Assembly: GCA_029237695.1 (NCBI GenBank)
Contig: CM055272.1
Span: 10,838,042-10,902,041 of the forward strand
DNA from: Conchocele bisecta
Lineage: Eukaryota > Mollusca > Bivalvia > Lucinida > Thyasiridae
Direction: 5' to 3'
Length of the DNA: 64,000 nt
Part shown: positions 10,595 to 23,167 of the stretch, in pieces
How positions within the stretch are numbered: position 1 is the first letter of the stretch
Layout of the letters: each line of letters starts with the position of its first letter
Position numbers and translations under genes: made by a program
Notes under the pieces: model-generated
Told to the model about the DNA's origin: nothing
Database searches by the model: none
The model's input: the letters and a program-made list of their open reading frames with translations, nothing else

Positions 10595-11785
10595 ACGAGA
10601 GGGCCATGATGGCTCTAATTCGCTCACCTGACTCCATGAACACCAGACGAGAATGTGACATCGAGTTCATATGTTCTAAAAAAATTGTGCTATTTTTAGA
10701 TGGCGGTCATCTTGGATTAAGCGATGACTCTCATTTTACCAAATCTGAAAATGCTTCACCCAAGGATCTGAACTTCCTATGAAGTTTGGCCAGCATCGGC
10801 CATGTGGTTCCTGAGAAAAAGACGTTCAAAATCTCGAATAAATGGACCTTTTGGTGGCCATCATGGATGACATAATCATCCGATTCCGACAAATATTGCA
10901 CCAGAGCAACCGCCTCATCCATAACTTCAATTTGATATATGACATGAGTATATTCGGTCAAAAATAAAATTTGATCCCAATTTGACCCCACGGGCCATTC
11001 CCATTTTTGACCTCGGGGTCACCATTTTAATAACTTTGAAAGAGCATTGTACATTGATCATTCCTACCAAGTTTCGTCGAAATCCGGCCAGCGGTTCAGA
11101 AGAAGATTTTTTAAGAATGTATGCTATTTTTAGACGGCGGCCATCTTGGATTATCGATGACCTCCATTTTAACAAATCTGAAAAGGCTTCACCCATGGAC
11201 CATAACTTTTAAATTTGGCTACCATGGGCCAAGCGGTTCATGTGAAGAAGAATTTTGAAATCTCTAATAAAATAATGACCTTTTGACATTTCGGCGGCCA
11301 TCTTGGATGACATAACAATCCGATTTCGACAAAAAATGAACCAGAGTGATCGCCTCATTGATACCTTCGATTTGATATATAACATGACCATATTCGGCCA
11401 AAAATAAAATTTGACCCCAATTTGACCCCAAGGGCCACGCCCATTTTTGACCACGGGGTCACCATTTTAACAACTTTGAAAGAGCATTGTACATCGATCA
11501 TTCCTACCAATTTTTGTCGAAATCCGGTTGGCGGTTCTTGAGAAGAAGATTTTTGAAGAATTTGTGCTATTTTTAGATGGCGGCCATCTTGGATTACGTA
11601 ATGACGTCATTTTAACAATTTTGTAATCCCCCTACCTAAGGACCATGACCATGAAGTTTGGTGACTATAGGCCCAATGGTTACCGAGGAGAAGACGTTTG
11701 AAAATGTTCATGGACGACAGACGACGACGACGACGGACACATTGCGGTAACAATAGCTCACATGAGCTTCGCTCAGGTGAGCTAA
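10595..11785 (+). mobile_element. HINE-like family A, copy 1, nested in family F
   Basis: The left end ACGAGAGGGCCATGATGG (canonical ACAAGAG with one change) carries a GGGCCATGATGGCTC hairpin, then GCTCACCTGA. The right end has TCAGGTGAGC followed by TAAAA. Three blocks of GGCGGCCATCTTGGAT-type sequence (about 10696, 11137 and 11576) mark roughly two 440-bp internal units. An ACGACGACGACGG repeat precedes the right end. Open frames inside are repeat-derived. Confidence 0.8.
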
Positions 11786-12701
11786 AAAAAGCTACATACC
11801 AAGTTTCAGGTCTGTAGCTATTACAGTTTAAAAGCTGTACGAGTTACAAGGCAAAATTGGGAAATTCTATGTTGAAACGGGGGAAATAATCCATGACACG
11901 GAGGTGAAATAAAAAATCGAAATAAACTTTGCGCATCTACTCATCATAAGGAAGCTACATACCACGTTTCAGGTCTGTAGCTATTACGGTTTAAAAAGTT
12001 TTACAAGTTACAAGGCAAAATTGGGAAATTCTAAGTCGAAAAGTGGGAAATAATCCATGACCCGGGTGTCGAATCATAAATCAAAATAAACTTTGTGCAT
12101 CTACTCATCATAAAGAAGCTACATATCAAGTTTCAGGTGTGTAGTTAGTACGGTTTAAAAGTTTTATGAGTTACATGGCAAAATTGAGAAATTCTAAGTC
12201 AAAAAGGGGGAGTAAATCCATGTCCCGGGTGTCTAATCAAAAATCAAAACAAACTTTGCGCATCTACTCACCATAAGGAAGCTATATACCCAGTTTCAGG
12301 TTTGTAGTCATTAGGGTTTAAAAGTTTTACGAGTTACAAGCCAATCTTGGAAAATTCTAATTCTAAAGGGGGGGATAATCCATGACCTTGGGGGCGAATC
12401 AAAAATCAAAATAAATTGTGCGCATCTACTCATCATCAGGAAGCTACCGGTACATACCAAGTTTCAGGTCTGTAGCTAGTATGGTTTAAAAGTTTGACGA
12501 GTTATAAGGTTGGTGACGGAATGGAATGGAATGGTGCTTAACGGCCTATTAACACAAAAGAGTATCATTTAGGGCCAAGCAATGTAGATGAAGAATTAAA
12601 ATAATAGTAAAATAGTACGACGAACGGACGGATAGACGGACAGGACGGTTGGACAAGGGTAACTCTAAACGCCTCCTCCACTATCGTGGTGGGGCATAAA
12701 A

Positions 12702-13175
12702 AGACTAGAAATGTGGCATGTCAGCACACGAATGCCCGCTCTGGCAGTGAAAGACAACAAAGGCACATTTGAAAACACAAAGCCGGAGGATCATTGATTT
12801 GTCACAGCATGATAGAGGACCAAAATATCAAGCAGTTCCTTGAAAGGAAAGTATTAGAAATTACCCGAGCGTTAAGGTTTTGAACGCACCAAGTATGTGA
12901 CCGTGACCTTGGCTCATGCATCTGTCATAGCATGATAACGGACTGTCAGAGGAATGCATGTGTGAAATATGAAGCAGTTATGCGAAAGTAAACATAAATT
13001 GCAAGAAATTTGCCTTTTGAGTGTAACGGTTTTGACTGTACCAAGTATGTGACCTTGACCATGGGTTGAGCCAACATCTCTACCCCCGTCACCATTCGAT
13101 TGAAAAGTTTTACAATGTTTATACCGTATGGACATAAGGGTGGGAAGGACGGGATGGCCGTAGAAATGCAACACT
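12702..13175 (+). mobile_element. HINE-like family G, 5' part with two satellite units
   Basis: It begins ACTAGAAATGTGGCATG with a TGTG...CACA hairpin and ATGCCCGC, paralleling family F, which it abuts directly. Two core units follow, each with GTGACCTTGACC or a variant (12899 and 13050) and ATGCATGTGTGAAATAT. No partner end was identified, so the right limit is approximate. Confidence 0.45.
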
Positions 13176-14088
13176 AAAGGTTGTATAGTGAAACACTGTA
13201 TAATTACCTACATACATAATTTGCCAGTACATAAAGTGCAGGTAAGTGACAATGGGGAGAAAAAACATTTATTACCGGAAGCATGTAAAGGTGCTGATTA
13301 GTTACCACTAGGTCTGCCTATGCCATCATTATTCATACACTTAGTTCTATCAACAGCCATCTGTGCAAGCCATTGCTATCTGTGATTTATTGAGGACATA
13401 ATGGAAACCTTCACCTATAAACCTGTAAATAAGCTCTCTATATACCTGTAAATGGGTCACCTCATCACAAAATGGACCTGACAATGTATGCACCAAGCGT
13501 AGTCAATCAGCCTGCACATTTGCGTGGACTGATAAGGGTCTACACTGTTCTATCATTCAACTCAACCATCTCACTGCGACGGTGAAAATGAGTGGTAACA
13601 ACATAAATATTATTTGAAGAAATTAAAAAGAAATCTTGTCAATTTTGATATACTGTAATATCCGTATGTATTCAGATACAGTTTATTCTAGGAAACACAT
13701 GTACATTTTGTGTTACCCACAACAAAGAGTGTCTCAATATTTAGGGTTAGTCTGGTTGTACTGGTTTATAAACCATAACAGAGAATTTGAATGCAATTTG
13801 TTTTTGGAAAACTCAAATGGTGTCCGAATATTTAGGGCTGCTATGGTATGTTTTCATTCAAGTGAGTATCCTGCTTGAAAGAACTATATGCACTTGTGGA
13901 ATATGTCCCAGTTATCAGCGACTGGTGCCAAATGAGACCTGCCTCCAGCAGCATGTTTCCACTGGTGCCATTAGTTCCCCTTGAACACACCAGCACCTAC
14001 CCTGCCAACAATATGACATCAGACAGCACATGGCACCTGCCGGCACACAACCTGGCTTGTTGCAAATGTGGGTGGCAACGCCAGCGAC
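13176..14088. other. No gene; includes one copy of the hairpin repeat T
   Basis: Apparently unique sequence. At 13478-13560 lies a diverged copy of repeat T: CAATCAGCCTGCACATTTGC, then GGGTCTACACTGTTC. Small open frames at 13636-14117 have no recognisable domain. Confidence 0.6.
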
Positions 14089-14384
14089 GTGCTAGCTATA
14101 GGGCCTCGACAAGCTAGCTATAGAGGCATCTATAGGGGCCAGACATGCTAGCTATAGGGGTCCCGACATGCTAGCTATATAGGGGCCTCGACATGCTAGC
14201 TATAGGGGCCTCGACATGCTAGCTATAGGGGCCTCGACATGCTAGCAATAGGGCCCCCAACATGCTAGCTATAGGGGCCTCAACATGCTGGCTATAGGGG
14301 GCCCGACATGCTAACTATAGGGGCCTTGAAATGCTAGCTATAGGGGCCCCGACATGCTAGCTATATGGGCCCTGACCATTGGAA
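14089..14384 (+). repeat. Minisatellite, 23-bp unit, ~12-13 copies
   Basis: The unit is ATGCTAGCTATAGGGGCCTC plus GAC, repeated with point changes. Each unit carries the palindrome GCTAGC; several carry GGGGCC or GGGCCC. Confidence 0.95.
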
Positions 14385-15654
14385 ATGATTCTATAGTACT
14401 GTCAAAGCATGTTTAATGGAAAGATTTTCGAGTCTCAAAACACCGGATACATCTATCACAATGGTGTCATTGGCAGTTGTATTGAGTATCTATGCCTTAT
14501 CACATCAGAATAGTTTACTAGTTGCGAAGGTATTTAGAAGTTCTGTTCTGTTCTGTTCTGTAAAACCAGATATGCTGAGAATTTATGCATTTGTAATTTT
14601 GTTTTTATCCAAGCATATTTGCTTAGATATAGTCCTTATACGGTTTTTGAGACCTCACATGATTTATGCAAATGAGTAATTGTCGACCAACGAACGTACT
14701 TCATGCTTCATGATTCTAGCTACGCCACGTGAGAGAGTTCCAAAGCGAGCGGTGCATTATGAACGTGTCACTCACATTTTTGGCCAGCTACATTTGTTTT
14801 CAGCTACAGTTATATTTTTAAAAACAGTTTGTGATTTTATAAAATATTAACTGTCGTGTTTCATAATAAATATTTTGTTAGGAAGGTTATATTTTTAGCG
14901 CAATGATCGACCGCTCCACATGTAATTTATACGTAGTTATACGCCATGAAAAATAGTTCTGATAGTGAGCTAACATTATATTGTGTGTATACATGTGTTG
15001 TTAATTTTTCTGTACGACATTTATATTACAAAATGTTTATCTGATTTAATATAATATAAACTGACATGTATTAATTTGAGTATATTATTTTTCACGCGCA
15101 CTGATACAATTAATCTCGTGTCTCGTGAAAAGTAGTTTCCGCCATTTTATGCCGACAAATTACAGAATCGTTTTCATAGTCATAGGTCAATGGCTCGATA
15201 AAATACAACATTGGACAGCGAAATGATGATGATTTAAAACAGAAACATTGTTTTTTGACAGTTACATACCGCATGCTTTAAATAATCATCTTGAGCCATC
15301 GATATTATTAATCAGTGTCCATTTTACTTAAAACATCAACTAATCTATAATGACGTTACACAGAAAATGCAGTACAATACACTTCACAAAGGAAACATTG
15401 TCTTAGAGTTTGAATAATTTTAGGTTCCACCGAACGAACGAGTACGCCGAAATATATTTCCGTACAAATCCAAAAACCTATTTATTATATACCCGTTCAA
15501 CAAAACATGCATCCTAAATCATTCAAATAACTTCCGATAGTGTGATGAAATGCGACTCTCTATTATTTTTGTTGAACAATCCGAGCGCCTGTGATGGCTT
15601 CAGTTTATGCAAATTGACAAGGTCATTTCACGCACCTGAATCGATACAATAATC
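14385..15654. other. No gene recognised; AT-rich, mostly unique
   Basis: The first ~30 bp resemble the centre of the TTAA MITE family M (ACTGTCAAAGCATGTTTAAT at 14399). CTAGTTGCGAAGG at 14519 resembles the fold-back arm at 47223. An 87-residue frame at 14416-14679 is hydrophobic without a recognised domain; I do not call it a gene. Confidence 0.6.
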
Positions 15655-16470
15655 AGGGGTTGAAATTTCACTCGCCCAGCTCGCCATGGCGAGTGCTTTT
15701 TGTGGCGGTCGAGTACTTTCTACAGGCACTCGCCCAGTTTGGCGAGTGAAAGATTAGGTCAGGAATTTTTTTTTTGGAAGAAATTGCCAATTAATTCCAT
15801 CGATAACGGCCAACAAATGGTATTAATTCAGCGACCATTTGTTGTTTACAGTTTACGTCAATTTGCGGGAAGTAAGATTCAAGCAGTGTCTATGTACACG
15901 GTTACGGGTAGAATCTCTAGCGATTTTGAACACGGTCCATATCGGGCATGTTTAATTCACGGATTATTTGTCGGCTTTACGCGGCCGGTCTAACAAATAA
16001 TAGGACTGCGAGTATAGACTAGTGTATACGCGGCCACATATATCGTCTCGTATACAGTTGGGTTAACGCGCATTTCAGACGCCCGAACATAACGGATTGG
16101 GACGAAACAAAAGGTCGGCGCCGGGTACCGAAACCATTGAATTTAGTAATTAAGGCAGCAACGCAGCGCATGCAAACATAGCCACTATAAATTAAACTAA
16201 ATCTATGTCACTCAACGCTTATAGAAAATAAGAAGTGTGCAAGCCTCTCGAGCAAATTCGCTGCTATTTGTTTGTTTATGTTCATTTAATACTTAAAATA
16301 TAAATAACAATAATAGTGAATATGTCTCATACGTTTTGGTAATGATCATATGTAAAAGCTTTTTTTTTTATAAATAAGATGCAACATTACAAAAACTGGA
16401 AATAGCAATTTATTTTTAAAAAAAACTGGGCGAGTAACTTTTTGACCTGGGCAAGTACTTGTTTTTTATT
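15655..16470. repeat. Possible inverted-end element with ACTCGCCCAG termini
   Basis: ACTCGCC occurs repeatedly at 15670-15750 in local hairpins (GCGAGTG partners). The inverse, AACTGGGCGAGT, occurs at 16424-16437, giving imperfect inverted ends about 800 bp apart. An open frame at 15700-15993 (97 codons) has no recognised domain and could be chance. The element status is tentative. Confidence 0.35.
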
Positions 16471-16947
16471 TTCTACCTACCTTGGTTCAACCTTGGTTGA
16501 AGGCCGTTTCTTGTAAGCTAGGCTTGTACTAGCCTATTTTAGCGACGTCAAATTGGATAATTGTCTTTGAAACTGGGGGGAGAGGCAACAAAATCATGGT
16601 TAAAATGTCTGTACAATATTTTCACGTGTTGAATTTGCTGGGTCTCTTCTTCCAGACGGAGTTGAGTGAACTTTTGAAACTATTTAGTGTGTTCGAATTT
16701 ACACAATCACTAGGGAGTGCATTCCAGTCTGTGACGACTCCTTGAGAGAATACTTTTTGTCGCAACTGCGAAGGATTTCAGGACATTCAGTCCTTTGATT
16801 TCTGGTAGCCGTGTTTGGAAATTGTCACGGATCTCTTGATTTTGGCTTGTAATTTATTTGAAATTTTAATATACCAGAATTATAGTGCAAACTCTCAAAA
16901 CCGAACACCCTAGGACTGACCCAGGTCCCACTGTATAACAGTATCAC
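16471..16947. other. No gene; small repeat fragments
   Basis: 16764-16800 resembles part of the dispersed repeat at 37836-38112. At 16880-16935, CAAAACCGAACACCC ... CCCACTGTATAACAG resembles an eroded copy of the CAGTGGAACC family at 47935. Confidence 0.5.
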
Positions 16948-17992
16948 ACAAGAGCTCCGCGGAGCAAAATGTCCCGCCTGGCGCAGTTTGATAGTATATA
17001 AGGAGCTTGTAATAACCTTGGGGTTAGCGAGCACCATCGGTTTTCTGTAGAATGATGTGGGATGTTGTTACAAATGCATGTATGGAATATTAAAGCATAA
17101 ACTGAGCATTAATTTTTCCAAACACGGAAATTTCTAAGTCAGCGACCTTGACCTTTGGGGTTAGCGGGCACCATGGGCTTTCTGTAGAATGATGTGGGAT
17201 GTTGTTACAAATGCATGTATGGAATATGAAAGCATTCCATTGAGGGAAACAGAAGTTACAATGAATTAACCTGAGCGCTAAGTTTTAGAAACAGAGCTAA
17301 ACGCAAAAACTTAACGTTGAATGCATGTGAAAAGTAGGTCAATGAACCATGAAAACTAGGTCAAGGTCACATGGGCTCCCTCTGTGTGAGATGGTTACAC
17401 CACAGTGTTGATGTATACCGAAAGATTCCATCAAGGGAAACAGAAGTTGTAATACATTAAACCGAGCGTTAACTTTGTCAAACACGGACATTTCTAAGTC
17501 AGTGACCTTGACCTTTGGGGTTAGCGGGCACAATGGGATTTCTGTAGAATGATGCGAGATGTTGTTACAAATGCATGTATGAAATATTAAAGCATTCCAT
17601 TGAGGGAAACAGAAGTTACAATGAATTAACCTGAGCGTTAAGTGTTAGAAACAGAGCTAAACGCAAAAACAAAAACTTAACGTTGAATGCATGTGAAAAG
17701 TAGGTCAATGAACCATGAAAAGTAGGTGAAGGTCACATGGGTCCCCTCTGTGTGAGATGGTTACACCACAGTGTTGATGTATACCAAGTATGGAGGTCGT
17801 AGGAGTTATAGTTTTCTGGAAACTGAGCTAAGCGCAAAAACTTACCGTGAAATGTTGACGCCGCCGACGCCGCCGACGCCGCCAACGCCGCCGACGCCGC
17901 CCCGACGCCGCCGACGCCGCCGCCGATGCCGCCACCGCCGACAGAAAAGCTATGCCTATGTCCCGCTTCTGCTAAAGCAGGCGGGACAATAA
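16948..17992 (+). mobile_element. HINE-like family C
   Basis: ACAAGAG, hairpin GCTCCGCGGAGC and TGTCCCGCCTG form the left end. CAGGCGGGACA followed by ATAA forms the right end, an exact 11-bp inverted pair. The right end also folds on itself (TGTCCCGCTTCTGCT with AGCAGGCGGGACA). The core has units with TGACCTTGACCTTTGGGG (about 17145 and 17505) and GATGTTGTTACAAATGCATG. A GCCGACGCC tract (17855-17940) precedes the right end; a 119-codon minus-strand frame across it is an artefact of that tract. Confidence 0.75.
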
Positions 17993-18498
17993 GAAAACTG
18001 AAGAACACAATATACGCCCGTTGATGCATGGCCAGTAAACAAGAGATCAACTCACTGAAAATTAATAGGGTTCTTGTTGCCACGACAAACATGCATGCCG
18101 GATTTTGTTAAAATGTGGCAAGTATAGCTTGAGGCTTTGCGTGGCCATAGTGGGTATAAGTAATGATATCAGAATTTTTTGAAAAGCAATAGGGTTCTTC
18201 ATGTTGCCATGTTAAACATGCATACCAAATTTGGTTATGATCCATCAAGTAAAGTTATTGCTCGAACAAGGATATAGAAAATTAAATGAATGGCAATTAA
18301 AAATGGCCACCAAGGGGAGATAGGTCGTCTGAAAATTTTGAAAATCAATAGGCTTCTTTATCTTGCTGTGATAAACATGTAACTCGATTAAGATGCGTGG
18401 ATAAGCTGTGCCCGCCCAACCACCTGTCTGCCCGCCCGCCCACCTCTCGTACATGGTGAATACATAATATGTAACGTTTTTTCAAATGGGCGTATACA
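17992..18498 (+). mobile_element. HINE-like family D, copy 1
   Basis: It follows family C directly. Left subterminal TATACGCCCGTT pairs with right AATGGGCGTATA (11 of 12). The core carries GTGTTAAACATGCATACCAA-type units, and a CTGCCCGCCCGCC simple repeat (18417-18440) precedes the end. The ACAAGAG end is degraded here. Confidence 0.65.
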
Positions 18499-18588
18499 AA
18501 TGAAACAATAGACAGACTGGCACCACTTATACCAGAGTGGCATCAATGGAACTTTTTGGTTTTGTGATCGAGACGGTGGAGAACAAAA

Positions 18589-19326
18589 ACAAGAGGGCCA
18601 TGATGGCCCTAATTCGCTCACCTGACTCCATGAACACCAGAGGAGAATGTGACATTGAGTTCATAAGTGTTTTAAAAAAATTGTGCTATTGTTAGATGGC
18701 AGTCATCTTGGATTAAGCGATGACTCATTTTACCAAATCTGAAAATGCTTCACCCAAGGATCTTAACTTACTATGAAGTTTGGCCAGCATCGGCCATGTG
18801 GTTCCTGAGAAAAAGACGTTCAAAATCTCGAATAAATGGACCTTTTGGAGGCCATCATGGATGACATAATCATCTGATTCCAACAAATATTGCACCAGAG
18901 CAATCGCCTCATCGATACCTTCAATTTGATATATGACATGAGCATATTTGGTCAAAAATAAAATTTGACCCCACAGGCCACGCCCATTCTCGACCCCGGG
19001 GTCACCATTTTAACACCTTTGAAAGAGCATTCTACATCGATCATTCGTCGAAATCCGGCTGGCGGTTCATGAGAAGCAGATTTTTTAAGAATTTGTGCTA
19101 TTTTTAAGATGGCGGCCATCTTGGATTACGTGATGACGTCATTTTAACAATTTTGTAATCCCCCTACCTAAGGACCATGACCATGAAGTTTGGTGACTAT
19201 AGGCCCAATGGTTACCGAGGAGAAGACGTTTGACGACGGACGGACGACGGACAACGGACAACGGACGAAGGACGGACACATTGCGGTAACAATAGCTCAC
19301 ATGACCTTCGCTCAGGTGAGCTAAAA
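18589..19326 (+). mobile_element. HINE-like family A, copy 2 (short)
   Basis: ACAAGAG, hairpin AGGGCCATGATGGCCCT and GCTCACCTGA on the left; TCAGGTGAGC and TAAAA on the right. There is only about one complete 416-bp internal unit (markers near 18695 and 19111). A GACGGACGACGGACAACGG simple repeat (19227-19277) precedes the right end. Confidence 0.85.
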
Positions 19327-19329
19327 AGC

Positions 19330-19578
19330 ACAAGAGTGCCGAAGGTCACAATATGTGCCCGTTGAGGCAAGGCCAGTCAACAAGGGGAGATAACCCACTG
19401 AAAACCAATAGGGTTCTTCATCTTGACGTGCTAAACATGCATACCAAATTTAGTTACGATCCGTTAAGTTGAAGTAAGGGCCGGTCCCTGTAGTGGTAGC
19501 GCGTCACCGCACCCTACTGCCACCCCCCAGTACAAGGTGAATCCATAATACGTTCCATTTTTCAAACGGGCGTATAAT
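19330..19578 (+). mobile_element. HINE-like family D, copy 2 (deleted core)
   Basis: ACAAGAG with hairpin GTGCCGAAGGTCAC (one unpaired position) starts three bases after family A ends. Left TATGTGCCCGTT pairs imperfectly with right AACGGGCGTATA. At about 250 bp it keeps only a fraction of one core unit. Confidence 0.7.
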
Positions 19579-19579
19579 A

Positions 19580-19725
19580 GTCCGGGGGCAAATCCGGAAC
19601 CTCATGTTATTGTTTGGCACCCGATGATTTTATAAACTTGAATGTATTAAGGTTTCCAAAAAATCTGGGTGCCATTTTTTTAAACCACGGCCAAGGTCAT
19701 TTCAAAGTCACTTAACTTCATACAC
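19580..19725 (-). repeat. Dispersed repeat Q, copy 1
   Basis: TCCGGGGGCAAATCCGGAAC ... AAATCTGGGTGCCATTTTTT is the reverse complement, with drift, of 26690-26861. Confidence 0.7.
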
Positions 19726-20451
19726 GCTTGGTGTCCAAATAATGATATGGATATGATCATTTGCAGTTGATAACCGTATAAATTGCTCAGAAGATCGGAA
19801 TAATAGATATTCTGCATCTTACTAGCAGAAACAAACAAGTATTTTCAATGTACGGCGGTTATATTTTCGAAATGGCCGCCAAAAGGCTACATTTTGAAAT
19901 AGGCTGGTATGTAAGACACGTAGGAACGTAATTTCATGGATATATACCTATAGTTGTCAAAGTATCGTATAAGAAATGTAGTGATACCGTGTCTTATACT
20001 TTACCATATTGAAATTTCAAGTCTAAAATAACTTACGCCAGTGCAAGTGAAATAAATCAACATGATCGGCTATTGAGAAATAATGTCTTTGTTAGCAACG
20101 GCATAATAATCACGGAAATCATGTTTATTTTCAAAATTCCCACCAAAATAAAACGATTATAGACCAGTGGAAAAGGCAAATAGTGAACTTCACGTGGATG
20201 CTTTAATCCATGCATTCAATATCAAAGATTGTAACAATACACCAGAAATATATGCGTCAAATATTCGATGAATCTAGTTATGGTTTATATCACAGCTAGT
20301 GAATTATATACACACTTCACACATATATTGATATATTGATTACCGTAATTACCCTAAATATTCAGACACCAAAACCAATTCTTATAAGTGTCATAAACAT
20401 TTATCAAGTTGATTAGGTTGTCCAATGAGGCCTCCGAAGCATTCTGTGAAA
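19726..20451. other. No gene or repeat recognised
   Basis: AT-rich apparently unique sequence without a convincing open frame. Confidence 0.5.
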
Positions 20452-20532
20452 ATGACAAATAGTGCAGACCCTGATCAGACTGCTCCTTCAGGAGCAGGCT
20501 GGTCTGGGTCTACACTGTTTGCTCACATATTG
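20452..20532. repeat. Short hairpin repeat T, copy with altered arms
   Basis: GATCAGACTGCTCCT and AGGAGCAGGCTGGTC (20473-20504) form a hairpin flanked by TGCAGACC and GGGTCTACACTGTTTGC. Relatives lie at 13478, 53966 and 61440. The arm sequence differs from the 61440 copy at both sides in a compensatory way. Confidence 0.8.
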
Positions 20533-20950
20533 GTGTCCGAATATTTAGGGTAATTACGGAGTACTTGAAAGTGTATACACATTTGTTCGAACCTATTAGC
20601 TGTGTCTATACCCACATATTCAGTGTTAAAGAATCCAGCACTCATGGTGCGAAGTAACATATGCAAATTATGTCACATACTCGATGAGTTTTTACTATAT
20701 ATACATGTATGCTCCTTAATACGTGAACATGCTGCACAAGGATAGGACTTAATTGGAATAGTTACACAGATTTTCTAACTTACGTAATTACTTGTCATTG
20801 TGGTTATATGGAGTTGCTCACTTGACTAGGTGTCACACATACATCAAATAGTTTTATAGCGTGCTCATAGGTACACCAATATTTTGGTTATACCAAGTGC
20901 CATGTATTCCATGCATTTTTCGGTCGTTTTCTTTCTGATGTAGATTTGCA
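20533..20950. other. No gene or repeat recognised
   Basis: AT-rich sequence only. Confidence 0.5.
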
Positions 20951-21106
20951 AAATTTTCCAGGTGGGAATGCCCCCGGACCCCCCTAGTGCTATCTCGACT
21001 ATTTTGCAATACTTGACTATATTATCAATATTATCAATAATATAGTCAAGTATTGCAAAATAGTTACGCCCCCCCCTAACCCGAAATCCTGGATCCGCGC
21101 CTGTTA
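20951..21106. repeat. C-rich MITE-like piece with a perfect 27-bp-arm palindrome
   Basis: Arms 20999-21025 and 21037-21063 are exact reverse complements around an 11-nt loop. Flanks contain CCCCCGGACCCCCC and end TGGATCCGCGCCTG, similar to the right end of the 47186-47415 MITE. The palindrome appears to sit inside that older repeat. Confidence 0.7.
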
Positions 21107-23164
21107 TGTGCTGTATGAATGGCATGTAGAGTTATATAGCACTTTTGAAGGTGAATATGCTATTGTTATAGTGTACCAATTTGATGGACTGAATGGCAAA
21201 CAGTACAAACCATGATTGAACCATGCAGATGCTTTGTCCAAGCTGGGACTAGACTGGTTGCTCCTTTGTTCATATGAAATCAGGTCATGACCTCTGAGTA
21301 ACTTGTCTGCAGAAACCAGACCTCTTTTAATGGGCTAAATGCCCCGGTCAAATAGCTTGGGGTCGGTCACACAAAATGAATCAGGATCTCTGTTGAAATT
21401 CTGAATTGTTGTCTGCAAGTATTGTGAAATTTCATAGATCATGTAATAACTCTTTTGAGACTGTCCATTGATGACTAGTATTTGAGCTACACCGAGTCAA
21501 ACTTAATACTATAACATGTAGTTGTTTACAGTCATTTGCATATTACAGTTAGTTCCAGATATGATTCAGAAGACAGTCCGATGTCTAAATTGACTTTGAT
21601 ATTCGTATTAAAAGCCAATTTAGACATAGTTCTGATTTCATTTCGTCATTGATATTTGCTGTGTGTATGTAGATGAATGGATGAAATGTGCATGTAAAAT
21701 ATCTAAGGTTTGCATTCAATGAGTAATTAATTATAGCAAATTGAACTGTGTTGAACAAACACAGTTCTCAGGAAAAGTCTGCATTGTGTGCATTTCATGC
21801 CGAGTGGTCAGGTGCTTTATATAAGGTCCGCGTTGCCAAGTATAAAGGCCATTGTTTGGGTTGCCAGGGAGCTCTTGGGAATATTACATTATAGAATCAG
21901 CATGTGTCTTTGTCTTTCATCTTTCGATCAAATTGAGCTGTAATTCCCAAATCCAAAAATTAACAGGAATTAACATCTTAGAAATTAATAATAATATACC
22001 ACCACTCACTGTAACACTATTCATGGCACCTGCATGGAATAAATTAGTTTTCATCAATACAATGTACCGTATATACAAAACTATAGAATATGTAGTTACA
22101 GCGATATAATCTTTTTCATAATGTGAAATTAATAGTTATGTTAATCTGAATCTGATACATACACTGCATTTAGAAAAGTAGAGCAATTCCAAGAATGATA
22201 TTTGCATATCCTAGCAATGCTCCTTTTGGAAGTCAGTTAGCGAGTTGAAACAGATACTGGTTAGTTTAAGTAATTTAATCATTCAAGTAATGATAAACTC
22301 CTTATAATGAAGGTCACACAATCATCGCATGTTTATATATATGGTAGGTGTATACTAGAAAGCAGTAAACCATATGGACCGTAGACTCATGGAAAATAAT
22401 GTCAACATGTCAATACGAAAAAATGCGCAATTTAGGAGCTGAAATTTTACCGAGGCACTTAACCATTATATGCTATTTGTATGAGCTTATATTATATTAT
22501 TAAGGAAGAACATATGTCAGAAGTCTCTGTATTCAGAGTTGATTGAGGGCTTGGATCTATGGTATCCGTCACAGTAGAGAATGTATACAATGTATACAAT
22601 GCATGCTAATATGTCATATCATGTGCTAATCGTGTCCATTATCTGTCATCATGCTTGTACATGTATTTTCAAATTGATTGTCTGTTTTTATCAAGAGCCA
22701 GCATGGTTTATGCAATAAACTATCATTGTGCATAGTCGGATGGCACAACAGACTGCTGGTAGCCATTATACATTAGGAAAGATACATGCTCGGATATGAT
22801 TATGCTTATGAAAGTAGACCTTTGTGAATACTTGCTGATCAGTATGATGTGTTAGCTAGAGATCATTGTAATGCATTGTTTCATATTTAGTATTACATGA
22901 AAGAAGCTGACTAAATAGATCCTCTAGTATGGTGTCTGGTTAACAGTGAATCCATCCTCATTTTTAATTTCGTACATATCGTGTTACTCGGATGTTCAGA
23001 CTTTCGATCTTAACCAGACTGCAAGTGATGTTATCCAAACTAGAAAAGAAGATACAAAGAGGAGACCAATGAACCCATGAAAACATATGTCTGGTGCAAT
23101 ACACAATGGGGTAGCAGCATGACACGCATACACATTAACTATCGCCTATAGCCATGCAGGAGTC
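21107..23164. other. Two kilobases without a gene or recognisable repeat
   Basis: AT-rich and the least repetitive part of the window. The longest frame (21852-22109) shows no domain or splice-like context that I would trust. Confidence 0.5.
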
Positions 23165-23167
23165 CAG

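Larger units (their letters stand above)
9889..12701 (+). mobile_element. HINE-like family F, interrupted by a family A element
   Basis: The left end is ACTAGAAAAT, then the perfect hairpin GTGTTCATAGAACAC, then ATGCCCCAC. The right end is GTGGGGCAT followed by AAAA, an exact 9-bp inverted pair. The core holds roughly six ~160-bp units marked by AAGCTACATACCAAGTTTCA (near 10456, 11788, 11950, 12116, 12280 and 12439). ACGGACGGATAGACGGAC lies before the right end. Family A (10595-11785) and a fragment of repeat P (12519-12595) are inserted in the core. Confidence 0.7.

Noticed and set aside
17733..18092. 119-codon minus-strand frame with Ala/Gly-rich centre
   Set aside because: The low-complexity part is the GCCGACGCC simple repeat of family C; flanks are element ends.
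21852..22109. 85-codon frame in the least repetitive stretch
   Set aside because: AT-rich, no recognised domain, no convincing splice or promoter context; length is within chance expectation.
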